Shown: positions 1 through 4,994, counted from the stretch's first letter. The stretch is 9,333 bases of DNA from Candidatus Liptonbacteria bacterium (GCA_016212635.1 JACRFR010000061.1:1-9333), one strand, 5' to 3'. Notes: a model not told the origin generated them from the letters alone. Numbers and translations are program-made.

Positions 1-6
1 AAAATT

Positions 7-33
7 TCTAACGGGGTGAGTTCTCTAACGGGG
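7..33. repeat. 17-bp direct repeat, about 1.6 copies
   Basis: The 10-mer TCTAACGGGG occurs at 7-16 and again at 24-33, exactly 17 bases apart. The second copy contains the stop codon (TAG on the minus strand, 25-27) of the neighbouring small membrane protein gene. It is a short repeat at a gene end, like others in this window. The window edge hides any further copies. Confidence 0.4.
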
Positions 34-402
34 CTTCCGTGCCTTCCGCCGTCTGGCTTTAGGCGCTCCGCTTTTCGCGACGTGCTTGGAGATCCGCCGC
101 CAATGACCCCGCAGTTCTTTCACCAGCAGATCGACTTCCCGCGGATCGATATTCTTGAGTTGGCTGTACTTTGCCGCAACCGCCTGAATGGCTTGGTTAT
201 AATTCCTTTGATTAAAGGACTTGGCCTGTTCAATTTGATCCATCACTTCCGCGCGGGCTTTGAGCATCCAGCTCTTGACCTGGCGGCGCGTTTTAGCTCC
301 TTTTTTGCCATGCAGGAAGTAGGCGCCTACGACCGCAGTCGCAACGGCCAGCCCGACACCGAGACCGGCGGCTACTTTGGCCTTTGAAGATACTTTTTTC
401 AT
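25..402 (-). CDS. small YtxH-like single-anchor membrane protein
   Basis: A 125-residue protein of unknown function. Residues about 8-30 form one hydrophobic, Gly/Ala/Val-rich membrane helix that ends in a HGKKGAKTRRQ segment. This layout (short N-terminus, helix, then GKKTR-type basic residues) resembles YtxH-like small envelope proteins. Residues about 35-100 are predicted helical and charged, and the last 20 residues are almost all Lys, Arg, Ala and Pro. Its ATG (400-402) overlaps the stop codon of the upstream gene in an ATGA arrangement at 399-402, which fixes this start and implies translational coupling. The partner is also a one-helix membrane protein, so the two may act together at the membrane. 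Existence as a gene is well supported; the function is not known. Confidence 0.82.
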   Translation of the reverse strand: MKKVSSKAKVAAGLGVGLAVATAVVGAYFLHGKKGAKTRRQVKSWMLKARAEVMDQIEQAKSFNQRNYNQAIQAVAAKYSQLKNIDPREVDLLVKELRGHWRRISKHVAKSGAPKARRRKARKPR

Positions 403-695
403 TCTGATTTAGATTTGGGTTTTCGCCGTGCGACCTTTGGTTTGGTTCCGAATACTCCAAATACCGCGCGCAGGGCGCGCCGGATAGCCGAGCCCTCCGC
501 GCGTAGATTATTCCGCAACGCGTCCAGATCATCGCCCAAGGAATCAACCTCCACCCGGGCCCGCGCGGTTAAATGATCCACATCTTTTAAAATACGGATA
601 ATGTAAATTAGCGCCGCAATCAGCCCCAGGGTTATGAGCGTCACTGCAATGGTGGAGACAAAAAAGAAGATATCGGCGTGAATGAACTGATCCAT
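399..695 (-). CDS. DUF948-like small membrane protein
   Basis: A 98-residue protein. The first 40 residues hold a strong membrane helix (FFFVSTIAVTLITLGL and on to IIRIL). Next is a helical segment with regularly spaced polar residues (KDVDHLTARARVEVDSL), and last a basic tail. This resembles DUF948-type proteins, which have an N-terminal anchor and a coiled coil. An in-frame ATG at 711-713 would add six residues (MPDTYP). I prefer the ATG at 693-695 because it places the methionine close to the helix, and because a promoter-like TTGCTA, 17 bases, GATACT ends six bases before it. Neither start has a Shine-Dalgarno sequence. The stop overlaps the start of the next gene by ATGA. The exact role is unknown. 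Confidence 0.8.
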   Translation of the reverse strand: MDQFIHADIFFFVSTIAVTLITLGLIAALIYIIRILKDVDHLTARARVEVDSLGDDLDALRNNLRAEGSAIRRALRAVFGVFGTKPKVARRKPKSKSE

Positions 696-701
696 GGGAT
701 A

Positions 702-730
702 AGTATCGGGCATTAGCTAGCGAGTAGCAA
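702..730 (-). promoter_or_regulatory. candidate promoter of the DUF948-like gene (short or no leader)
   Basis: On the minus strand a -35-like TTGCTA (725-730) and a -10-like GATACT (702-707) are separated by 17 bases. The -10 ends six bases before the ATG at 695, so transcription would start at or next to the start codon. Each hexamer matches the sigma70 consensus at several but not all positions. If correct, the alternative upstream ATG at 713 lies inside the promoter spacer and cannot be used. Confidence 0.35.
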
Positions 731-742
731 GTGGGGCAGGGT

Positions 743-780
743 GACCATTGACTATTGACCATTGACTCTTGACTCTTGAC
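743..780. repeat. 7-bp tandem repeat, five copies plus a partial
   Basis: Consecutive 7-mers read GACCATT, GACTATT, GACCATT, GACTCTT, GACTCTT, then GAC. The array lies between the DUF5652 gene and the DUF948-like gene, upstream of the latter's candidate promoter. The unit length (7) differs from the 9-bp arrays near dus. Confidence 0.85.
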
Positions 781-825
781 GCCGTTCTCCGCACCCGCAG
801 ATACGCGCGGTACCTAAAACTCGAG

Positions 826-859
826 GGCGTGCGGCCCGCGCTACGCCGGAGCTACGGCG
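826..859. repeat. GC-rich overlapping hairpins in the intergenic region
   Basis: GGCGT (826-830) can pair with ACGCC (843-847), and CGCCG (844-848) can pair with CGGCG (855-859) around the loop GAGCTA. The two stems overlap, so they are alternatives. The element shares the CGCC...GGCG frame with palindromes inside dus and xseA. No T-run follows on either strand, so it is not a clear terminator. The rest of 714-894 shows only the 7-bp array. Confidence 0.45.
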
Positions 860-894
860 AGGCGAGTAAGCCGGCCTCCCCCTCCCCATATTAG

Positions 895-1200
895 TTATCC
901 CGGTCGGCCCCAGTAAATACCGGCGGCCGCGGCCAGGCCAAAGACCACCGCGAGAACTATCAACCACGCAACCGGCGCCTGCTCTTCTGCGGCTAGCTTT
1001 TCGTTTCGGCTGAAAACGAACAAATACAGGATTTCCAAGATGCCCAAAGTGTTGATAACTAAAAGCGCCAGAAACCAGATCTTGTGCTGGCGGCGGATGG
1101 CTTTCCAGATGGCTACACCTTTCCAGGGCAACGACCAGGCGATCGCTACGGGTACGAGCCACACTAACTGCGTCGGAAACCCCGGAGGCAAATTACCCAT
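895..1200 (-). CDS. DUF5652 family three-helix membrane protein
   Basis: A 101-residue integral membrane protein. Three hydrophobic segments are visible at residues about 10-31, 41-63 and 76-97. The first contains two tryptophans and ends in PWKGVAIWKAIRRQ, and the second carries WFLALLVINTLGILEILY. This W-K-x-x-A-I-W and NTLGILEI pattern is how I recognise the DUF5652 family, which is common in Patescibacteria and has no assigned function. The loop between helices 2 and 3 is charged (SRNEKLAAEEQ). The ATG at 1198-1200 is the only start that keeps the first helix whole. No Shine-Dalgarno sequence is seen; the upstream DNA is AT-rich. It stands alone, with 181 and 145 bases of repeat-containing DNA on its two sides. 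Confidence 0.88.
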   Translation of the reverse strand: MGNLPPGFPTQLVWLVPVAIAWSLPWKGVAIWKAIRRQHKIWFLALLVINTLGILEILYLFVFSRNEKLAAEEQAPVAWLIVLAVVFGLAAAAGIYWGRPG

Positions 1201-1283
1201 TTTATATTTAATGATTAAGTTTGACCTTTTTAGGACTTACGCGTTTGGCTATCTTATTCCTCCCTTCCTAAAGGAGGCCCGCC

Positions 1284-1305
1284 CGACTGAAACGATATTC
1301 AGTCG
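1284..1305. repeat. 8-bp perfect stem-loop between the SIMPL and DUF5652 genes
   Basis: CGACTGAA (1284-1291) and TTCAGTCG (1298-1305) form a perfect stem around a 6-base loop. It lies 40 bases downstream of the SIMPL gene's stop. Neither strand has a T-run after the stem, so it may be an RNA-stabilising or weak termination structure rather than a standard intrinsic terminator. Confidence 0.5.
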
Positions 1306-1345
1306 TTAAAGGAATAATTAGCGCCCAAGCGCGTAAATTCTGAAC

Positions 1346-2152
1346 CTATTGAATCTCGTACCGCAGGGTGACAGTCACCGCAATCTCTTGCGAACCCGGC
1401 TCGATGGACGGAGCGGGAGCCGCGCCGCCACCCAGACCTTCCATCATCGGTGCCGCACTAAGCATTTTGTAGTTCGCGTAGGGCTGATAGCCGCCCTCTT
1501 CGATCCCCAGTAGACGCCCCAAACCGAAGTCCCCCGCTCGCGCGACCAGTTTGGCTTTTTCTTTAGCTTTGGCGATAGCCTTCTCTCGCGCGTCTTGCTG
1601 ATACTTGGCGGGATCGTCAATGGTAAAGTTCAGATTGGACACCGAATTGGCTCCGTTCTTGATCACGCCGCCCAGCAAGTCGCCGATCTTATCGAAATCG
1701 CGGATCTTAACCAGCACTTCCTGGCGAATAGAATATCCGGTAATTTTCGGCGGCGGGCAGGGCTCCACGGTGGTCACGCCATTTTGAATGATCGGCCGCG
1801 GGTAGCACTGATAGGTGGTGTAGCGCGGTTCCAGGTTGTAGCTTTGGGTTTGGACATCTTTGGCGTCCACACCGCCCGCCTTGACGAACGCGATGGCGCG
1901 GTTGACCTTGTCGGTGTTGTCTTTTTGCAAAACCGAAATATCCGTACCGCCCTCGGTCAGCACGCTGAACGTAAATTGCGCGACATCCGGCACGGCTACC
2001 ACCTTAGCCTCCCCGGTCACCGAAAAGTTCCGGAAAGAAGACGGCTGAATGGATTTGCCGAACGAGCCGGCGTAGGAAAGCGCCGCGTAGGCGAAAACCA
2101 AAACTGCGATCGAAACCGCGATACCGAATATGTTTTTTATGTGTCTATCCAT
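1346..2152 (-). CDS. SIMPL domain (DUF541) exported protein, membrane-anchored
   Basis: A 268-residue protein with an uncleaved-looking N-terminal hydrophobic segment (residues about 8-28). The SIMPL/DUF541 domain follows: FSVTGEAKVVAVPDVAQFTFSV (about 43-64) is the typical opening beta strand, and a helix with DNTDKVNRAIAFVK comes next. ITGYSIRQEVLVKIRDFDKIGDLL (138-160) and NLNFTIDDPAKYQQDAREKAIAKAKEKA (173-200) are the conserved core, and ALRYE-like TVTLRYEIQ ends the protein. Two cysteines at 116 and 132 sit in a Pro-rich insertion and could form an extracytoplasmic disulphide. The domain is linked to outer-surface proteins in other bacteria (BP26, YggE), but its molecular activity is unsettled. 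The ATG at 2150-2152 has no Shine-Dalgarno sequence; a TATTAT hexamer lies 8 bases upstream. Confidence 0.93.
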   Translation of the reverse strand: MDRHIKNIFGIAVSIAVLVFAYAALSYAGSFGKSIQPSSFRNFSVTGEAKVVAVPDVAQFTFSVLTEGGTDISVLQKDNTDKVNRAIAFVKAGGVDAKDVQTQSYNLEPRYTTYQCYPRPIIQNGVTTVEPCPPPKITGYSIRQEVLVKIRDFDKIGDLLGGVIKNGANSVSNLNFTIDDPAKYQQDAREKAIAKAKEKAKLVARAGDFGLGRLLGIEEGGYQPYANYKMLSAAPMMEGLGGGAAPAPSIEPGSQEIAVTVTLRYEIQ

Positions 2153-2160
2153 GGGTATTG

Positions 2161-2166
2161 ATAATA
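2161..2166 (-). promoter_or_regulatory. candidate -10 hexamer of the SIMPL gene (leaderless)
   Basis: TATTAT on the minus strand ends 8 bases before the SIMPL ATG. The spacing predicts a transcript starting at or very near the start codon. A -35 match is poor (ACTTGG or CACTTG at 16-17 bases), so support rests mainly on the -10 and on the same arrangement before dinB and the DUF5671 gene. Confidence 0.3.
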
Positions 2167-2221
2167 TTTAGCGACCAGTGATCCAAGTGTAGGACAGCGG
2201 CACGCAATGCGCAACCGAATC

Positions 2222-2267
2222 TACTACGCCTTCGCAAGACGTAGCTACGTCTTGCGAAGGCGTAGTA
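2222..2267. repeat. perfect 46-bp palindrome, no loop
   Basis: The two 23-base arms meet at 2244/2245 with no mismatch and no spacer. The arm begins TACTACGCCTTCGCAAGACG and ends TAG. The element begins right after the stop codon (2268-2270) of the PH-domain gene and is about 70 bases upstream of the SIMPL candidate promoter. No T-run follows on the minus strand. It contains CGCCTTCGC, the core of the palindromes found inside dus and xseA. It may act as a transcript 3'-end stabiliser, or it may be a mobile palindromic repeat. Confidence 0.9.
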
Positions 2268-2810
2268 TCAAGAAGGATCCCGTGTTTCTTGAATCGTGGC
2301 CGAGGCGCCCAATAGCCGATTCTGAAAGAGCGAAATGGCGTCTTTGACTTTCACCGGAAACGGCGCCATGGTCAACACGAACTCATGCCCCTCGCCGGCG
2401 GTCTGAATATGGATATCGCCAAGATCCAACAGGGTTGCAAGTATGCCCTTAGTCATAACGCTTATATCTTCAATACTGCTCAAACGGCACTCCGCCACAT
2501 TTCGGCTAAATAGCGAAGCTTGTTCAATGCTGATCAGGCGGCGATCAGTCAGGATCCAAAGATCAAAGTGATAGTTGGTCCAAACCACAAAGAACGCCAC
2601 CCACAAGATAAGGTACCAGGCGGCCAGCAAATATATCGTGAGCGGCAGGATCGCCCGGCTTGTTTCGTATATTCCCAGAGTAGCTATTGCCTCGATAACA
2701 AAGATGGGCAAGGCGGCGGCGATCACCAAGACAACCACCTGCGAGAACAGTACGTACCAATGCCGGCGTACTTCCAAGACAATTTTTTCGTCAGGGTCCA
2801 GGCGAATCAT
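2268..2810 (-). CDS. membrane-anchored bacterial PH-domain protein
   Basis: A 180-residue protein. After a short cytosolic start (MIRLDPDEKIVLEVRRHW), two membrane helices follow at about 19-45 and 53-78. A bacterial PH-like (bPH2/YdbS-type) domain comes next. It is marked by WILTDRRLISIEQASLFSR (85-103), the CRLSSIEDISV strand-turn (108-118), GILATLLDLGDIHIQTAGE (122-140), and a final helix with VKVKDAISLFQN. The E-x-I-x-x-x-x-R-x-H-W opening is also usual in this family. Such proteins sit in the inner membrane with the PH fold in the cytoplasm; the ligand is unknown. No Shine-Dalgarno sequence is seen, and the 14-base arm of an inverted repeat lies 11 bases before the ATG. It ends directly at a 46-bp palindrome. 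Confidence 0.9.
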   Translation of the reverse strand: MIRLDPDEKIVLEVRRHWYVLFSQVVVLVIAAALPIFVIEAIATLGIYETSRAILPLTIYLLAAWYLILWVAFFVVWTNYHFDLWILTDRRLISIEQASLFSRNVAECRLSSIEDISVMTKGILATLLDLGDIHIQTAGEGHEFVLTMAPFPVKVKDAISLFQNRLLGASATIQETRDPS

Positions 2811-2820
2811 AGTTAGTAAC

Positions 2821-2974
2821 TTGAATTACGAAACTCCATGTCTTTGCTGTCATCCCGGTCCGGAGCTTGCCCCGTACCCGATACGGGGAGCCGGGATCCA
2901 GACCTAAAAATCATGGATTCCAGCCTTCGCGGGAACGACACGGTGGGTATGAAATTTGTTGTTTTGTAATTCAA
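2821..2974. repeat. nested inverted-repeat (MITE-like) element filling an intergenic gap
   Basis: The outer arms TTGAATTACGAAAC (2821-2834) and GTTTTGTAATTCAA (2961-2974) match as inverted repeats at 13 of 14 positions. Inside, TGTCATCCCGG (2848-2858) and CGGGAACGACA (2930-2940) form an imperfect second pair. ATCCCGG (2852-2858) also pairs with CCGGGAT (2891-2897), and CCCCGTA (2870-2876) with TACGGGG (2882-2888) around CCCGA. The element occupies almost all of the gap between two genes. No ORF is seen in it. The inner unit is like the dispersed CCCGCGAAGGCGGG-type repeats seen in many bacterial genomes. Mobility is inferred, and no target-site duplication was found. Confidence 0.65.
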
Positions 2975-2977
2975 GGT

Positions 2978-3211
2978 TTAGTAGGTTAAGACTGCACCGA
3001 TTAGAAGTAAAAACAATGCTCCCGCCACGATAAAATAGAGCCGCCGGGCGGTTTTGATGCTATTCGGATCATAGGCATAGTTGCGCCAGTGATAGGACAG
3101 TATGGCGGTAGCGGTCCCGAAGTAAATCGCGAGCAGAGCGATGCCGATCCAAAGCAGCCAAACCGGCGGCAAGTTGGCGGAAACCAAACTGAATAATGAG
3201 TTCCAGGACAT
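2978..3211 (-). CDS. hypothetical two-helix membrane protein
   Basis: A 77-residue protein of unknown function, seen only as a small membrane protein. Two hydrophobic helices lie at residues about 17-40 (VWLLWIGIALLAIYFGTATA) and 56-76 (ARRLYFIVAGALFLLLIGAV). They are joined by a polar loop with SYHWRNYAYDPNSIKTARR, which by the positive-inside rule is cytosolic, so both ends would be outside. The ATG at 3209-3211 lacks a Shine-Dalgarno sequence. It lies 46 bases downstream of dus and could be transcribed with it, but the gap holds a 9-bp tandem array. Codon and base usage look like the neighbours. Confidence 0.8.
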   Translation of the reverse strand: MSWNSLFSLVSANLPPVWLLWIGIALLAIYFGTATAILSYHWRNYAYDPNSIKTARRLYFIVAGALFLLLIGAVLTY

Positions 3212-3228
3212 ATGAGCGGAAGTAAGCC

Positions 3229-3264
3229 AATTATTCTAATTATTCTAATGGTTCTAATTATTCT
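3229..3264. repeat. 9-bp tandem repeat, four copies, over the dus stop codon
   Basis: Consecutive units AATTATTCT, AATTATTCT, AATGGTTCT, AATTATTCT fill 3229-3264. The last unit contains the dus stop codon (3258-3260) and the final Glu codon, so the array has grown up to or into the gene end. The unit length equals that of the array at the other end of dus, but the sequence differs. Confidence 0.85.
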
Positions 3265-4253
3265 CCGCCAGAGGCAGAATTGATCACCTCCCGGACGGCG
3301 GCGGCAGACTCCGCGCGCATCAACTTCATTCTCAAGTCCTTCGCGCCCGCAAAGCCCTGGACCACGGCTGCGAAATGTTTACGGAGCATCGCGAAGTTCT
3401 TGATCCCCGCAAAATTGGCTTCAAATATTTCGGCATGTTCTACCAGTGCTTGAAGCCGCTCGGCCAGCGGTATCTCGGTGCGCCCCGTAAAAAACCAGTA
3501 ACCGCCGAACACGCCTCGCCCGATCATAACGCCATCTGCGCCGGATTCGGCGGCGCGCTGTTTGGCCATCGCAAGCGAGTTAATATCGCCGTTGCCGACA
3601 ATCAGCGTGCCGCTTCCCTCTGCAATTACCACCGCCCGCCGCACCGCCTGCCAATCGGCCGGAACTTTGGACATTTCTTTCACCGTGCGCGCATGAACCG
3701 TCACCGCCGCCGGTTTGGCCTCCAGCAACTTTGGCAGCCAGGCGTCCAAAGTGTCGCGCTCATAACCGATCCTGGTTTTGACCGAGATCGGTAAATCCCC
3801 TATTCCTTCTTGGGTCGCCGTTATTATTTCTTGGGCCAACGTAGGATTTTTAATCAGCGCCGCACCCGCACCGGCAGCCACAACTTTTTTATCCGGACAA
3901 CCCATGTTGACGTCGACACCGTTGAAATCCAGTTCTCGAACAAGCCGGGCGGCTTGGAAAAATAACTCCGGTTTAGTCCCCCATAACTGGGCCACGATCG
4001 GTCGCTGAATCTCCGAGAAGCCGAGGTGGAGTTTTGTTAATTTAGCCCGCGCCTTTTCATGGTATAGCCCGTCCACCGAAACGAATTCAGTGAACATCAC
4101 ATCTGGCCCGCCTCGGTGCGCCGAAGCTTCTAGCGAAGGCGACCTCCTTCTCGCTATCATCTCCCGAAACGCAAAATCGGTCACGTCGTAGAGCGGCGCG
4201 AGGGCAAAGAACGGTTTGGGCAATTTATCCCAGAAGCTGGTCATATTGGTCAT
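3258..4253 (-). CDS. dus: tRNA-dihydrouridine synthase
   Basis: A 331-residue flavoenzyme that reduces uridine to dihydrouridine in the tRNA D-loop region, using FMN and NADPH. Visible family features are LAPLYDVTDFAFR (18-30, replacing the common APM-x-x-VTD), FTEFVSVDGL (54-63) and PIVAQLWGTKPE (85-96). VDVNMGCPDKKVVAAGAGAAL follows, with the catalytic acid Cys119. Further along are VKTRIG (158-163), VHART with His187 and Arg189 (FMN/tRNA contacts), GNGDI (220-224) and GVMIGRG (241-247). The C-terminal helical RNA-binding domain includes a KNFAMLRKHF segment. Residues about 38-49 (SPSLEASAHRGG) come from a palindromic insertion. Two ATGs are possible, 4253 and 4244, because the tandem repeat upstream duplicates the start region (MTNMT); neither has a Shine-Dalgarno sequence. 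Which Dus subfamily (A, B or C) it belongs to is not resolved. Confidence 0.96.
   Translation of the reverse strand: MTNMTSFWDKLPKPFFALAPLYDVTDFAFREMIARRRSPSLEASAHRGGPDVMFTEFVSVDGLYHEKARAKLTKLHLGFSEIQRPIVAQLWGTKPELFFQAARLVRELDFNGVDVNMGCPDKKVVAAGAGAALIKNPTLAQEIITATQEGIGDLPISVKTRIGYERDTLDAWLPKLLEAKPAAVTVHARTVKEMSKVPADWQAVRRAVVIAEGSGTLIVGNGDINSLAMAKQRAAESGADGVMIGRGVFGGYWFFTGRTEIPLAERLQALVEHAEIFEANFAGIKNFAMLRKHFAAVVQGFAGAKDLRMKLMRAESAAAVREVINSASGGE
4119..4141. repeat. palindromic element inserted in frame in dus
   Basis: CGCC (4119-4122) pairs with GGCG (4138-4141), and within it AGC (4125-4127) pairs with GCT-type bases of TAGCGAA. The same layout, CGCC then AGC then GCGAAGGCG, occurs inside xseA at 6308-6328. 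In dus it encodes about residues 38-45 (SPSLEASA) in a loop between the flavin-binding VTD strand and FTEF. In family members I recall, this stretch is shorter. In xseA the same frame is read (PPSLGYGG). Confidence 0.6.
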
Positions 4254-4319
4254 ATTAGTCCAATTAGTCTTATTTGTCTTATAAGACTTATAGGTCTTAT
4301 AGGTCTTATAGGTCCAATG
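4239..4319. repeat. 9-bp degenerate tandem repeat, nine copies, over the dus start codon
   Basis: Units in order: GGTCATATT, GGTCATATT, AGTCCAATT, AGTCTTATT, TGTCTTATA, AGACTTATA, GGTCTTATA, GGTCTTATA, GGTCCAATG. The first two copies lie in dus and give the duplicated Met-Thr-Asn start. The others form the leader region of dus. The same unit family recurs inside xseA. Confidence 0.9.
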
Positions 4320-4326
4320 TTTTGGT

Positions 4327-4396
4327 CATCTGATGAACTTATCCACTCTTTCATGGTTGTCCCACGGTCATCAGATGCCTGCCCGCCTTCGGCGGG
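4327..4396. repeat. inverted repeat and adjacent GC hairpin upstream of dus
   Basis: CATCTGATGA (4327-4336) and TCATCAGATG (4368-4377) are perfect 10-base inverted repeats 31 bases apart. The 12-mer at 4324-4335 and the one at 4366-4377 are also direct repeats with one difference. Just after them CCCGCC (4382-4387) pairs with GGCGGG (4391-4396) around TTC. They could be paired binding sites or RNA structure in the dus leader. No function can be assigned. Confidence 0.6.
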
Positions 4397-4430
4397 ACCC
4401 GATATTAATTCGATCTTCTTAAAAAGTTCG

Positions 4431-4454
4431 AGGCGGGAGCCGAAGCTCCCGCCT
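4431..4454 (-). terminator. intrinsic terminator with UUCG tetraloop
   Basis: On the minus strand AGGCGGGAGC and GCTCCCGCCT form a perfect 10-bp stem closed by a TTCG loop. The loop is within C-UUCG-G context, a very stable tetraloop. CGAAC and five Ts (4421-4425) follow. The T-run is slightly separated from the stem. The orientation fits the end of the transcription unit that begins after xseB. Confidence 0.75.
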
Positions 4455-4456
4455 GT

Positions 4457-4666
4457 CTAATCTCTGATCATGGGGCCGCCGGCGGCCCCATGATGGGGCG
4501 TGAGCGGCCGTCGGCTGCCCTCGGCCGCCGTCTTATAAAGACGGCGGCCTTCCCCAAACAGCGGGTCGCGGCGAGACCGGTCGGCCGCGACCCAGCGGAG
4601 GCGGTCTACCTTCCGGCGAATCACGAAGACCCGCAGGAAGAGGACCGCCCGTTTCAAAATATCCAT
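4457..4666 (-). CDS. possible small arginine-rich protein (alternative to the ncRNA)
   Basis: A 69-codon ORF beginning ATG GAT ATT and ending TAG two bases before the terminator stem. An AAAGGAAG sequence about 9 bases before the ATG is an acceptable Shine-Dalgarno. The product would have an amphipathic, hydrophobic and basic first half (MDILKRAVLFLRVFVIRRK) and many Arg, with no recognised domain. Against it, the ORF covers four strong perfect stems, which coding constraint does not explain, and it lacks any family resemblance I know. Reading frame openness over 200 bases of GC-rich DNA is weak evidence. I rate it lower than a non-coding RNA. Confidence 0.3.
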   Translation of the reverse strand: MDILKRAVLFLRVFVIRRKVDRLRWVAADRSRRDPLFGEGRRLYKTAAEGSRRPLTPHHGAAGGPMIRD

Positions 4667-4748
4667 TGCGGGTACTTCCTTTTGTTATCCTATCCCCAAT
4701 AGACACCGTCCGACAAGCTTGAGGTCGCACAAGTCGTATGACACTGAT

Positions 4749-4778
4749 AATATACCCATTCACCACTCGCAATGACAA
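4749..4778 (-). promoter_or_regulatory. sigma70-like promoter of the unit downstream of xseB
   Basis: On the minus strand TTGTCA (4773-4778) and TATATT (4749-4754) are separated by 18 bases. Each hexamer matches the TTGACA / TATAAT consensus at five of six positions, the best match I found in the window. The -35 abuts the xseB stop codon (4779-4781), so the downstream unit has its own start. A weaker alternative is TTGTCG (4711-4716), 18 bases, TAGGAT (4687-4692). Confidence 0.55.
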
Positions 4779-4994
4779 CTATTCCTCCCCTAAATCTTTC
4801 TTGATTTCTTCGAACTCGTTCTCCACTTTTTTCAACTTCTCTTTCAGCTCCTTGATGAGCGCCGCGCCCTCCTTGACCTTCAGGAGGCCGAGTTCCACGT
4901 CCACTTCTTCCTGCTGTTCGAACCAGGCCACGATCTGCTCCAACTTGCCCAGCGAGCCAGAAATCTTGTTTTCTTTTTCTGCTTCTTTGGTCAT
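4779..4994 (-). CDS. xseB: exodeoxyribonuclease VII small subunit
   Basis: A 71-residue all-helical protein, the usual length for XseB. It binds several-fold per XseA and makes the exonuclease VII complex, which degrades single-stranded DNA in both directions to acid-soluble oligonucleotides. LGKLEQIVAWFEQQEEVDVELGLLKVKEGAALIKEL (about 15-50) is the typical XseB core: a first helix L-x-x-L-E-x-I-V-x-x-L/F-E, then VDVELGL and EGAALIK. A charged Lys/Glu-rich C-terminal helix follows. It lies 51 bases after xseA, in the usual xseA-xseB order. GGAG lies 12 bases before the ATG, a somewhat distant Shine-Dalgarno. A weak TTGGGA / TATATG pair in the gap could be an internal promoter, but I do not call it. 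Confidence 0.93.
   Translation of the reverse strand: MTKEAEKENKISGSLGKLEQIVAWFEQQEEVDVELGLLKVKEGAALIKELKEKLKKVENEFEEIKKDLGEE

Larger units (their letters stand above)
4421..4742 (-). ncRNA. candidate structured non-coding RNA downstream of xseB
   Basis: The predicted transcript starts near 4742 (7 bases after the -10 at 4749-4754) and ends at the terminator T-run 4421-4425. Between them a chain of stems is visible on the minus strand. GGCGGTC (4643-4649) pairs with GACCGCC (4600-4606), with an inner CTTCC/GGAAG. GGGTCGCGGC-type arms pair at 4584-4593 with 4563-4572, and perfect 12-base arms pair at 4538-4549 with 4523-4534 around a 3-base loop. A 28-bp perfect palindrome lies at 4467-4494, and the terminator stem follows. 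I looked for conserved RNase P, tmRNA, SRP and tRNA motifs and found none, so the class is unknown. A 69-codon ORF runs through it, so a small mRNA is the main alternative. Confidence 0.45.

Noticed and set aside
2821..2974. Insertion sequence with transposase
   Set aside because: No transposase ORF exists in the element; only inverted repeats are present, so at most it is a non-autonomous element.
4239..4396. CRISPR-like array from the repeats upstream of dus
   Set aside because: The units are 9 bp, contiguous and degenerate, with no spacers, and no cas genes are present.
4431..4666. Known RNA class (RNase P, tmRNA, SRP, 6S, tRNA) in the structured region
   Set aside because: I looked for the RNase P P4 core, the tmRNA 5' GGNUUCGAC motif, the SRP domain IV GGAA-AGCAG pattern and a tRNA T-loop GTTCGA; none was found in proper context. 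CGGAAGG occurs but lacks the SRP internal loop.
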